Below, piece after piece: positions 21,201-32,900 of a stretch of 64,000 nt of DNA; position 1 is the stretch's first letter, and each line of letters opens with the position of its first letter. The translations under genes and the position numbers were made by a program. Source of the stretch: Alternaria dauci (lineage: Eukaryota; Ascomycota; Dothideomycetes; Pleosporales; Pleosporaceae); NCBI RefSeq assembly GCF_042100115.1, contig NC_091275.1, forward strand, positions 186,001 to 250,000, read 5' to 3'. The notes beneath the pieces were generated by a model that made no database searches, was not told the DNA's origin, and saw only the letters and a program-made list of their open reading frames with translations.

Positions 21201-24200
21201 AGTGTAAACTAGTATATTATTAATATATACTATAATAAAGATCCTAAGGTATTTATAGAGCGCATTATTAATAACTAATTAAAATATTACTAGGGTATTT
21301 ATTAACCTAAAAGGCATTACTATATACTTAAATAGTCTATATTTCGTCTTAAACGCTATTATCTATTTATGTCCTTCCTTAATCCTAATTTAGTAAAATC
21401 CTTCCTAAACGTCAAACTTTATAAACTACTTAGCTCCCTAGAGTTAATCTATAAGCTTAGTTATTAGTAGTAAGGGATATAAGTTCTTCTAAGTAACGCT
21501 ATTTAACCTATAAAAGTTAATACACAGTTACTACTTCCTATTAGGCTTCTTTATAAATAAGATAGGTAAGGCTATTAGGCCTAATCCTAGTTAGATAAAT
21601 CCCTTCTTTAGATTCTTCTAGATGTAATCCCTTAGCTTAGTATTATACTTAGGCGATATAGGGTATATAGGTCCTAGGCTTAGCTTTACCCCTTTATTAA
21701 GGATAATCTTATAATCCTAATCCTAATAGTCTACTAAGTCTATAGCTTCGTTTTCCTTAAAGAGTTCTCTAAACTTATTAGTTTAATACTCTTTTAGTAT
21801 CTCTAATAGTAAGGGTCCTTCCTTTATAGTTATAACTCGTCTTATCTAGATAACTCCTACTCTCTAAGGGTCCTTCTTATAGATTCTCCTAATCTTATAA
21901 GGTAAGATCTTACTAAACCTCCTATCTTAGGTTAAGCTCTAGTCCTTTAGGCTTACTCTTCCACGTACTCTAGTAACCTTATATATAGGTTCTCTTCTAA
22001 GTATTATTTATTTTTACTAGTTAATAGCGGGGTTATAGGTATCTAGCTAATTATAACCTATTAATATATCTAGTCTACCTAGATCTATAATATTAATGTT
22101 TATTTAGCACTCTATACTAGCTATCTATAGCTTTATTAATTTAGTTTCTATCTATATTATACTATCTCTATATTCTATAGGCTTTTTATTAGCTAGTACT
22201 ACTAGTACTAGATTCTTCTTAATCTAGTAGGGAACTCTATACTTCTCTACTACTTAGGGTAAGATTATTATTTATATAGCCCTACTATCTATAAGCGCCT
22301 TAATATTCTATCCCTATATAGATATAGTTATAAGTAACTACTTTACCTAACTATTAGTATCTTATACCTTCCTAAGGGTTATTTTAGGACTACCTTTACT
22401 AGTGTAACCCTATCCCTAGTAGTATCTTAGTTTTTTAACTACTTACCTTTCCTATACTTAGGAAAGTAGCTAGTATTATTTTTTAAGCTATAGTATATTA
22501 AACACTTATTATTATAATAGAAGCTCTAATAGATATTCTAATATAGGATCTCCTCCTTAGTAATCCTTTCTCTTAGTTAGGCCTTCTTAGCCTTATATAT
22601 TAGATAATCTATAACCTTATAGATATTTAATAATAATATAGTATAGTAGTAATTATCTACCTATTATACCTTATTAAGTTATTCTTAATAGAATATATAT
22701 CTATTCCTATATTACGTCTAGAGGAGTCTATAGTAGATCTCTACTTTCTCTAGTTTATATAAGTAGTAGTTATCTACTAGATATTTATCTACCTAGAGGT
22801 TTAGGTAATAGTACTATTCCTAGTCTATCTTATATTCCTTCTTATCCTATTTATAGAACTTATAATTAATCTTACAGTTATACTAACATAAATCCTTATA
22901 ATCCTTAGTATCCTCTACTTCAGAAGCTTCTTAGTCCCTAACCTCAGCTAACAGGTCTTCAAAGTAGGGTTGTTAGTATACCGCTTAGTAACTAATGTCC
23001 TTAGCATTCTTACTAGTGATAATAACTCGTCCCTAAATGTCGCAGTTATTAGCGTAGTATATGTTACTACTACAAATCTAGTATTAGTTGTTAGCTAGTC
23101 AGTTTAACACGTCTTAGCCCTTAATTTTCTAGTTATTATTCTTTAATTTATCTTTAGCTAAAGCCTTAGGCTACTAAATTATTATAAATTTCTCCTAGGT
23201 TACCTAGCGCGCCTCGTTGTAGAGGTCTAAGTTACTTAGGTTATTATCTAATTCTACTAGAGTTAGGTAAGGCGTACCCTATCTAATTATTTAGATCTTA
23301 ATAGCTACCTACTTAACCTATTCTTCCTTATAGTCTTAGGTAAAGTGTCCTATCTTACTATATTAGAGACATGCTTTATTATTATAACGCTTCTAGCGTT
23401 CTTCCTTAGAGAGAGTATCTTATCTCTAACTTTTATTCTTCTTATCCTTAGGTTTCTCTTATACCTTACTAGTTATAATAGCGTCGCTATCCTTATTATA
23501 CCTATTACGCTACTTCCTAGTGTTAGCTATTATTAGCTAAAATTATCCTTTCTACTAAGACTATTCCTATAAGTAGTTATCTATACGTATAGCTAGCTTA
23601 ATTAGAGCTTATAGTGTTCTAGGCTTATTATAGTGTATAAGGCTATCCTTAATATTTTCTTTTAGGCCTACTTTAAACACTATTTAAAGTACTACGTCGT
23701 CCTAATTAATCTATACCTATAGTTACTTAAATTCCGCTATATATATAGATATAGACTTAGTTTACCTTAGGAGAGTAATTTTCTTCTCTACCTAGTTCTT
23801 AGCGTCTACTTCTCTAAAGATATATCCTATCTCTTACTTAAATTTACTCTAACTAGTAAATATAGCTTTAGTTTCCTCTCTAGTTCCTTAGTATTCTACG
23901 TCTAGTAGATAGTTATCTATATAGGGTTATATCTAGTTTAAGGCTTATCCCTTTATATATATACTTACTATAAGGATCTTATCCTAGTTACTTAGTACTT
24001 TATTAAATTTATAATAGAGATTAACTTAAGTAAGGAATATACGTAACTCCTCTTATCCTCTATTATATTTCTTAGGCGCCGCTATCTTAGGTTTCTTAAT
24101 AGTAGGTAATCTTTTATTAGGTGTAGCTATTAGCTAACTTATAAGCTAATTAATTATATCTTATATTCTAGCTATCTACTAAGCCTAGATATAGGCTAGC

Positions 24201-24410
24201 TGCCTAAGATTCCTAAGTTCTCTAACACTTAGGCTATCCTCTATCTTAGAGTTAGATATATTAAGTATCTTATTATTATATAGCACCTGCGTTAAGGGTC
24301 CTAGACCCTAGGCTATATTATTCTAAGTAGTTCTATAGGATACTATTACTAAATCTTAATTAGGTAATACTGTTAGTTAAAACGTCTACTAATATCTAAG
24401 GTAGTTAAAG

Positions 24411-24887
24411 TGTTATATAGGGGTTTACTATACTTCTCTAAGCTTAATCCTTTCTAAGGTAAGATAGGTTTAGGTAATAGTCTGTAAGGTAGCGTATAGA
24501 ATAATTAGGTAGAAAAGAGTTATTATTATTAACTAAGAGTATAACGATACTAATTCTATAAATAATAGAATAACTAGTTAACAATCTATATAAGAGATAA
24601 ACTATTTAAGTTAACTATAATAAGTGTAATAATAAGATCTAATATATTCTTATACCTATTACTATAGGTCCTATCCTCCTTACCCTCCCTTCTAAGAAGG
24701 AGGCCTAGGAGGGCCGTAACCTCCTAATCCTTACTAGCCTCCTAGAGGCTAGGTCTTAGTAGGATACTATTCCTTTTACGTAATCTAGGCCCCACCCTAG
24801 ATCTACTTTCGTCTAACGTGTCCGCCTAATAGTCTTCCTTTATATAACCTATATAAAAGGAAGGTAATTCCTTATTACCTTATAATA
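24411..24887 (-). repeat. 5' LTR of RIP-killed family A element
   Basis: 477 nt that align with the intact-copy LTRs. It is less mutated at its start (TGTTATATAG) than the 3' LTR of the same element and is followed by the GCTAT target duplication. Confidence 0.85.
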
Positions 24888-24907
24888 GCTATATCCTAAG
24901 CCTCTTA

Positions 24908-24930
24908 TATTATTATTATTATTATTATTA
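24908..24930. repeat. (TTA)n microsatellite
   Basis: A short run of TTA units just outside the target duplication of the killed gypsy element. Confidence 0.6.
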
Positions 24931-25390
24931 AATTAATTATTAGCTATACCTACTTAGTATAATTATAAGATAAGGATAAGCTAGCTAAGGACCTACTATA
25001 GCTATCTATTATAGTCCTTACTTATAACTATCTTAATATACGCCTCTTACTCTATTATAAGTATACCCCTAGCTACTATTATATTACTTAGCTTCTTAAT
25101 ATAAATATTCTACTTTATAGTAATAGATAACCTTACTTCTATATTTATCCTAGTACTAGCTAGTAAAGTAACGCTACCTAGGTAGATAAGAGTTATAGTA
25201 AATAAGCTATCTATATAAAAGAGAATTTTATATTAATCCTTAGTAGTATTATCTAATAAGTTTAGAAAGGAGAGGTAGGCGTCTAAGAAGGGGCTTAAGA
25301 TACTATAAGGCTTAAGATTATTATAGATTAAGCTAATTTAATCCTTAGTATACTAGTACTTTATATCTATATTAATATTAAGTATAATCT

Positions 25391-25853
25391 ATAACTCTAA
25401 GAATAGCTACTTAACACCCTTAACGTAGTTATATATTATAAGGCGTATAGTATTAAAGAAGGTATTTCTCTTTAGTAGTAAGCTTTAGGATAGAGTATTA
25501 AATTAGAAGTTAAGAAATAGAAATTTAAAGAGCTATTAGTAACTTATATATTTTTATAGCCTTAAGTACTATAGTTATAAGCTTAGAAGTAAGCTATAAA
25601 CTATAGTTATTAACTAAAAAACTCCTTTTCTACTTTAACTCCTCTTCTCCCTAATACTACTATAACTATCTAGAACTACCTAAAGTTTAGGGCTTTAGTT
25701 TTAACCTATCTATTATTAAACTATATATAGCTATATATAGTAAAAATAAGTATTTAGGAAATATACCTTTACTATAATTTATTATAGTATCTTTTAATAG
25801 TATTATACTTATATCTTTTACTAGTATATTTATTATTTAAATATCTTATATAT
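25391..25853. repeat. Left arm of a long inverted repeat
   Basis: Its reverse complement matches 28982-29421 over about 430 bp with scattered transitions, enclosing ~3.1 kb. The arm contains one copy of the ~215-bp R1 repeat (25622-25850). The pair could be the ends of an old DNA transposon or two oppositely oriented copies of one repeat. Confidence 0.7.
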
Positions 25854-26304
25854 TATAATTAAGCTAATTTAGCTAATTAATTAAGTTACTATAAGCTAGC
25901 CTAGCTTAATTAATTTATACCTCTACGCTAGCTTAGCTTAATTAAATAGCTAGCTTAATATACTAGCTTAATAGTAATTAAGCTAGCTTAATTATTAATA
26001 AGTTTATTTAGAAATAGATATAGAGTTACTCAACTACGTCCTTAATAGTGACAATACCGCTTTCTACCCTACTAATACGTAAATTTTCTAGTGCCGCATA
26101 ATTAGGAAACTTAGAGTAGTAAATAGCTAAGTTGTATATAAGGAATATAATTTTAGTAAGAGTAATCTAAGAAGCTATTTTAGTTATAATTATATAGCCT
26201 ATAAAGGGTAAGAGATCTAGATTTAAAGTTTTAGGCCTATTACGTATAAGGATATTAGATATATTATTAAAGAGAGACTAGTGTAGATAATAAAATATAT
26301 TATT

Positions 26305-26512
26305 TATTTAAATAATAAATATACTAGTAAAAGACGTAAGTATAATACTATTAAAAGATACTATAATAAATTATAGTAAAGGTGTATTTCCTAAATACTT
26401 AGTTTTACTATATATAGCTATATATATTTAATAATAGATAGGTTAAAGCTAAAGCCCTAAACTTTAGGTAGTTCTAGAAAGTTATAGTAATATTAGGGAG
26501 AAGAGGAGTTTT
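26305..26512 (+). repeat. R1 dispersed repeat, copy 2
   Basis: A plus-orientation copy of the ~215-bp repeat beginning ATTTAAATAATAAAT and ending GAGAAGAGGAG. Its right flank (to about 26690) is shared with the reverse copy at 43620-43870, so both lie in one larger repeat. Confidence 0.65.
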
Positions 26513-27231
26513 TAAACTATAGTCTATAGCTTATATCTAGGCTTATAACTATAGTACTTCAGAATAAAGAAATATTTAAGTAACTTAAATTTTCTTCTCT
26601 TAACTCCTATATATTAATATATCTAGTATATCTTATATATCTAGTAACTCTAGTAACTCTAGTATCTTTAATATAAAAGTTATTATATATAATATTATTA
26701 TAAGTATAAAGCGCCTAGTTTTAGAAGGCTTAGTAACCTTCTTAGTAACTATAGTAGTTACTATTAAGTAGTAAAGTAAGTATAAATTATTATTAAGATT
26801 AACCTCTTTAAAAGTAACCTTAAGTATAAGTTTTAGACTTATATTTAATCTCTTAGCCTATTATATAAGTTTACTAAAAAAGAATTTAACTATATACTTA
26901 GGGACTTAGTATTTATTACGAAGGTCCTCTTTATAAGTACTACTATTATACTAGCTAGTAAAGGTATAAATAAAGCTAATAAGTTATTTACTCTTTTTTA
27001 AGATATATAAATCTAGTATATATATAATATATAAGTTACTAGTACTATAATAACTAATAAGTAGTATAGGTACTTAGAGGAGATTTATAATAAGGACTTT
27101 AAGGACTAGTTACTATATATTATAAATATTATTAAGGAGCTAAGATAAGTATAAGTAGTAAATAATTAATTTAATAATATAAAAGGCTTAGGATATAATA
27201 TAATAAGATTTAAGTATATAATAGTAATAGG

Positions 27232-27482
27232 TATTATAATAGGCTAAAGCTTAATTAGCTTATTCCTTAATAGGATCTTAGTTACGTACGTAGAGTGTAC
27301 TACTTATAGAATCTAAGTAGTAAGTAGTTTACCTAGATTCTATACTAGCGCGCTAGTTAAATAATACTCTAAGCTACTACCTCCTAAATAGCCTTTAGAC
27401 TATAGCTTTCCTTAGCTTCTTTCCCTATTAAATATAATAATAGTATACCTATATAATAGCTCCCTAAGCGTAGCCCCTTATA
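27232..27482 (+). repeat. LTR of gypsy family C (solo or 5' LTR)
   Basis: 251 bp, the same length as the copies at 52543-52793 (plus) and 59235-59485 (minus), running TATTATAATAGGC to CCCCTTATA. No polypurine tract precedes it and no matching target duplication was found, so it may be a solo LTR or a 5' LTR separated from its body. Confidence 0.65.
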
Positions 27483-28981
27483 TTTTATATTTAATCCTAA
27501 TTAGTAGAGCCTTACTCTAAGACTCTATTAATGCGACGCACATAAAGCTCCTTAACCACCTCTTCTATTACGTGTAAGTAGGTTAACCCTTTATATAAGA
27601 TTAGTATTACTCTATTACCTAAAAGGTTTTTAGATAATAACTAGGTATAAGCTATTATAAGATTACTAGCCTAAGACTATAGCTTTATAGGACGCTTAGT
27701 TAACGCGTAACTAGCCTTACGTAACACTAGTACTAAATATATATTAGGTAGCTAGTAGACTCTAGTCTATAAGTAAGATACTATCTAGAGAAAAGCCCTA
27801 TATAATACCTTAGTAGTACTAAGGTATAAGTCCTACTACTTATAAGACCCTTTATAAGAACGTATATAAACCTTCTATATTATAAAAAATAAAACAGTAA
27901 TATAAAGTAAGCTAGATTATTTAAAGCTGTAAAATATCTTTTTTATTCTTATTACTAACTAAGAGCTAGACTATAAGACTAAAAGTAGATAGTATAGATA
28001 CCTATAAGAACTATATATTATAAACCTAAAGACCTATAACGCCCTATAATAACCTAAGTATATTAGAGGATATAGTTTTCTAAGAGCTTTAGGTAGGCGC
28101 TTAGTAACTTAGCTACTTTAAAGGTATTAGCTATATCCTTAAGAGTAGTAATAATAGTACTTTAATAATTAACTATAACCTTTATAGCTAAGAAGGTTAG
28201 TCTAATACTAAACTAATACTATAACTATATATATACTAACTTAGAGCTAAAAGTATATTTCTTTAGTAGCTTTATAAATAATAGTAAAGGTAGATATACT
28301 TATCTTACTAAGTAGATTTAGGTAGTAATAGAATAGAGCTTTAAGCTCTATAGCTATAAACTCTTTAATATAGTATAGGATAATAAGCTTTAGTAGTACT
28401 TAACCCTAATATTACTAGTAGTACTAGATCTCCTCTACTATATAGGCTATATAATACTATTAGTAAAGTAAGGTATTAGTTAGTATTAGGTAGTATTAGA
28501 CTAACCTTATTAAGTAATTTTCTTAAGTCCTATTATATTACTATAGAAGACTAGAACCTATTCTACTTTATAGTTATATTAAATCTTAACTCTAGGCTAT
28601 ATATATAAAGTCTTACTAGTACTCTTATAAATATAACTATTAATAGCTATATAAGTTAAATCTTAACTACTACTATTAGCGCTACTAGTAAGAGTAGTAG
28701 TAAGTAGAGTATCTAAAGTAATACTAAGTAGTTATACTATTAAGGAACTTAGAGTAGGTAAATTAAGTAAAGTACTAAGATTAATAGGTAAGAAGTAGTA
28801 GTTAGGAATATATATACTTATTATTAAGATAATAAAGTAAAAAGCTTTATAAGTAATAGTAGGATAACCTTAAGTACCCTTAGGGTTAGTTATATTAAGT
28901 AAAGGATAAGTAATACTAAACCTTAAGTAAGTATAAGATATAGACTAATATTAACTAATACTAGCTAATACGTATAGTTAA

Positions 28982-29421
28982 CTATTTAAATAATAAATAT
29001 ACTAGTAAAAGACGTAAGTATAATACTATTAAAAGATACTATAATAAATTATAGTAAAGGTATATTTCCTAAATACCTATTTTTACTATATATAGCTATA
29101 TATAGTTTAATAATAGATAGGTTAAAACTAAAGCCCTAAACTTTAAGTAGTTCTAGATAGTTATAGCAACGTTAGGGAGAAGAAGAGTTAAAGTAGAAAA
29201 GGAGTTTTTTAGTTAATAACTATAGTTTATAGCTTACCTCTAGGCTTATAACTATAGTACTTAAGGCTATAGAAATATTTAAGTAACTACTAGCTCTTTA
29301 AATTTCTATTTCTTAACTTCTACTTTAACACTCTATCCTAAAGCTTACTACTAAAGAGAAATACCTTCTTTAATACTATACGCCTTATAATATATAATCG
29401 CGTTATAGGTGTTAAATAGCT
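28982..29421. repeat. Right arm of the long inverted repeat, cut by the intact gypsy
   Basis: Inverted counterpart of 25391-25853, containing R1 copy 3 (28982-29204). It ends at the exact base where the LTR of the intact family A element begins, so that element inserted in or beside this arm. Confidence 0.7.
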
Positions 29422-29895
29422 TGTTACACGGGGTTAGGCTATACTTCTCTAGGCTCGGTCCGTACTAAGGCGAGGTAGACTAAAGCGGTAGTCCGTGAGG
29501 TAGGATATGGAATGATCAGGTGGAAAAGAGTTATCGTTGTAACCAAAGAATAACGCTACCAATTCTATAACAATAGAATAACTAGTTGACAATCTGTGTA
29601 AGAGATGAACTATTTGAGTTAACCACAACGAGTGTAATAATGAGATCCAACACATTCTTATACCCATTGCCATAGGTCCTGTCCTCCTTACCCTCCCTTC
29701 CAAGAGGGAGGCCTAGGAGGGCCGTGACCTCCCAATCCTCACTGGCCTCCCAGAGGCCAGGTCTTGGCGGGATGCCATTCCTTTCACGTGATCTGGGCCC
29801 CGCCCTAGATCCACTTTCGTCCATCGTGTCCGCCCGATGGTCTTCCTTCATGCGACCTGCATGAAAGGGAAGCAATTCCTTGTTACCTTGTAACA
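29422..29895 (-). repeat. 3' LTR of intact family A element
   Basis: 474 bp with TGTTAC...GTAACA ends. It contains GC-rich hairpins, including a perfect 8-bp inverted repeat CTGGCCTC-CCA-GAGGCCAG at 29742-29760. On the plus strand this LTR lies upstream of the opposite-strand ORF and could supply its promoter. Confidence 0.92.
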
Positions 29896-29909
29896 TTACC
29901 CCCCCTCTT
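29896..29909 (-). other. Polypurine tract for plus-strand DNA priming
   Basis: On the minus strand AAGAGGGGGGGTAA lies directly against the 3' LTR, the expected position of the primer for second-strand synthesis in LTR elements. Confidence 0.8.
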
Positions 29910-29951
29910 AGGCGTATCGTCTCGATACCCTGGATTATCGTTTTCCCGCGC

Positions 29952-32900
29952 CTAGTCCGGCGGCGGTGGTGGAGGTATAGCTACTCCGGTGGTGTCGTAT
30001 CCTCTCTTTCCTCTTTTCCTCACTTTCCCTGACCATGCCCAAGGTTCAGACTTCTCGACGCGTCCGTACCCAGAACTCGACTCAACAGCGCCAGGCTCGT
30101 GCTGACCGTATCCGCCAACAAGGGAACGAGATGACCTTTCGTTGCAAGCGGTGTGAGGAGAAGAATCTTCGTTGTTTCGTGGACACTGCCTCTGGGCAGT
30201 GTGCGGGCTGTATTTCGGTGAAAGCTGAGTGTAGCTTATTTGTGACTGAGGAAGAGTGGGAGAAGGTTGAGGCTGAAAAGCGCGAGAAGCGCTTGGCGCT
30301 TCTTCGAGCTGAGGCCGAGGTCGCTCAACTTCGGCTGGAAGTGGCAGAGACTGAGGCGCGAGAGCGAGCATTCGCTGATCGAGATCACGCCATTTTGAGT
30401 CTTCAGGATCGCGCGAAAGAGCAAGCCGAGGGGAACTCTGCCCCTGGTACGGACTTTCAACCAACTGAACCATCGCTACCCGGACTGTCGACTGACTTGG
30501 GCTGGTTGCAGGATGACGCTTCTTTCGATCCTTTTTCTGAATTCTTTTCTTCCCTTGAGGACCCGGTCCTCCCTTCTCTGGGTGTTTCCGATGGTACTCA
30601 CGTACCTGTGACTTGCAGTTCGTCAAATTTTCTTTTGGTTCCCAAGTGTTCTGGCTCTCTGGCCATCCTAGCCACTTGACCAAGTATTTCCACTGACGAC
30701 CGATTTTCCGCAGGTCCCTGATTTCTTCGACCTCGTACTCATCGTCTTCGAGCTCTATGTCGGTAGCTAGCTCGGCATCTGGAGGTGCTCTTTCCAGGAG
30801 TTTCTTGTGAAAGACAGGGTGGATGCGCATGCCTGGTGGGAGTTGGAGTTTGTAGTTTACGTTACCCATTTCCTCTAGAACCTCGAATGGTCCTATTCGG
30901 AGGTTGTCCAGTTTCTTGCTTGGTCGCTTAGTTTTCAAGTTCTGACGTGACAGGAAAACTTTGTCCCCCTTCTTAAAGGTTGGTCCCTCAATCCTTTGCT
31001 TATTAGCCGCCTTGGCTGTCGTGAGGTTCCTATGAGCTATGTTCTTGCTCAATTCTTCGTGCAGTCCTCGCATCAAGCGGGCTTTGTCGTCTGCACCTAC
31101 TGCGATACTCTCTATATCTTTTGGATCTCGATGAGCAACCGGCTCATATCCGTAATTCGCGTAGTGTGGTGAGTACTTAGTCGTCGCAGACCTAGTACTA
31201 TTGTAGGCCAATTGTGCTGTCGGCAAGAGTTCAACCCAATTGTCTTGCAGCTTGTTGGCGTACATCCTCAGATACTGTTCCAGTGTCTGGTTCGTTCGTT
31301 CCGTCTGGCCATCTGTTTCGGGGTGGAAGCTAGTCGATAGTTTCTTCTTCACACCCAGCTTTGCCAGGAATGTGTTCCAATACTTGGAAGTGAACAGTTT
31401 ATCACGATCGGTGATGAATTCTTCAGGTATCCCATGTTCTGACATAAGTGCCTTGCTGACCTCATACGCGCATTCTTCTGCCGTAATGGTTTCTTCCGTG
31501 GGCACAAACTTTGCTCCTTTCGTGTGACGACACACGATGACTAGGACTGTGTCGCATAATCTTCCGGATCCTGGTTCTAACGACTTCGGGAGCTTCACTA
31601 TGAAGTCCATTGTTACGCTGCTCCATGGTCTCGTTGGTGGCGGTAAGGGTTGTAACAGGCCATAGGGCTTATGTCTCTTGGGTTTGTTCTGATGACAAGC
31701 CAAACAGTTGCCTAGGACGTCCTGCACCTTCGCTCGCAAGCGTGGTATCGCAAACACCTTTGATAGTCGCCTGACCATTTCTTCTAGCGATGCATGTCCA
31801 TACTCTGGGGACTCATGCAGTTCCTTGATGAGACTCGATCTCATGTGTGGGGGTACATATGTTCGATCGCTTCGAATCATATCTCGGTACTCTCGCTCGT
31901 CTTGTAACAGTTCGTCGGAGCCGTTCTCGTCAGGCTCGAACTGCCAGCTGGCCGCTCTCTGCTGCCACTGCTGCTGAAGTGTTTCTACCCGCTCGGCCAC
32001 CTTAGCTATCTTAGCTAGTTCCGGCTGGTTGTAACGTAGTGTGCCATCAGGCATCTTCTTGAACATGGCGTCATGTGGTTCCTTATGATTTTCCTCGCGT
32101 AAGTCGGATCTCCTGCTTAAAGCATCCGCAGCTCCGTTGAGCGTTCCAGCGCGGTGAGTTATCTTGAAGTCGAACTGAGCTAGCATCTCAGCCCATCGGA
32201 CTTGTCGTCGGTTGAGTTTCTTCGTTGTCATGAAACCTGCCAAGTTCTGGTGATCGGTAAAAACCTCGATCTGGTGTGGTAGTCCTAGCAAATAGACTTC
32301 CCACTGTTCAAAGGCATCGACTACTCCTAGTAGCTCCTTATCGTGAACGTCGTAGTTTAGTTCTGCTCCAGAGAACTTTCTTGAGTGGTAGAACACTGGT
32401 CTCCACTTTTTGTCTGGGCACTGCTGCGACAATACAGCTCCGAGTGCATAATCTGACGCGTCGGTCTCGACTCGCGTCTCTCGCTTTGGGTCGTACATCT
32501 CTAGTACTGGTGCCTCGAGGAATATCTGCTTGATTCGATCAAAAGCCTCCTGATGTTCCTCGTTCCATTTGAAACCAACTTCCTTCTTCGTGATCTCGGA
32601 GAGAGGTGTTGTGATCTTTGAGTAATCCTTGATGAACTTCCGGTAGTAGTTGGCAAATCCTAGGAAGGATTGCACGTCCTTGACTGTTTTGGGCGTTGGC
32701 CATTCCTGTACAGCCGCTGTCTTCTTTGGGTTCATCTTCACCCCCTCTGTGGATATTATGAAGCCTAGGTATTCCGTTTCCTTCGTGTGAAATTCGCACT
32801 TCCCCGGCTGCAGGTACAGCTTGTATTCCTTAAGCTTCCTGAGCACTTTCTTGACATGTTCCACATGTTCTTCTAGCGTCCCGCTAGAGTATACCAGCAC

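Larger units (their letters stand above)
17747..24887 (-). mobile_element. RIP-killed full-length Ty3/gypsy chromovirus, family A copy 1
   Basis: Colinear from end to end with the intact element at 29422-36591 and in the same (minus) orientation. Its LTRs are 17747-18210 and 24411-24887, flanked by a perfect 5-bp target duplication GCTAT (17742-17746 and 24888-24892). Gag, protease, RT, RNase H, integrase and chromodomain regions can all be followed by alignment, but every frame is broken by stops from TGG-to-TAG and CAA/CAG-to-TAA/TAG changes. The opposite-strand Zn-finger ORF of the intact copy is destroyed too (18340-18990): several cysteine codons became TAT. About 7.14 kb long versus 7.17 kb for the intact copy. 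It cannot encode protein. Confidence 0.9.
16752..29421. repeat. RIP-degraded AT-rich block 1
   Basis: Composition changes abruptly near 16750 to AT-rich sequence dominated by TA dinucleotides. Long frames vanish. Where the block aligns with the unmutated element at 29422-36591, the differences are overwhelmingly C-to-T or G-to-A, so TGG reads TAG and CAA reads TAA. This is what repeat-induced point mutation does in ascomycetes. Individual repeats are listed separately. Stretches not listed (for example 17280-17580, 24893-25390, 26520-27230, 27483-28980) show nothing I can identify. Confidence 0.85.

Noticed and set aside
23345..23536. 63-residue hydrophobic frame in the RIP-degraded gypsy
   Set aside because: It lies in the gag region of the dead family A element, on the opposite strand. 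Its hydrophobic composition is a by-product of AT enrichment.
16752..29421. AT-rich block as a centromere or mitochondrial insert
   Set aside because: It resolves into RIP-altered LTR elements with recognisable LTRs and ghosts of gag-pol. No mitochondrial genes were seen, and centromere identity cannot be judged from sequence alone.
29582..29896. 104-residue frame inside the LTRs (also at 36278-36592)
   Set aside because: It lies wholly in the LTR, has no domain or signal, and differs between LTRs only as a passive copy. More likely a chance frame.
29955..30580. C-terminal Pro/Ser-rich tail of pol as a real domain
   Set aside because: Beyond the chromodomain it has no recognisable motif and lies opposite the Zn2Cys6-like ORF, whose composition explains it.
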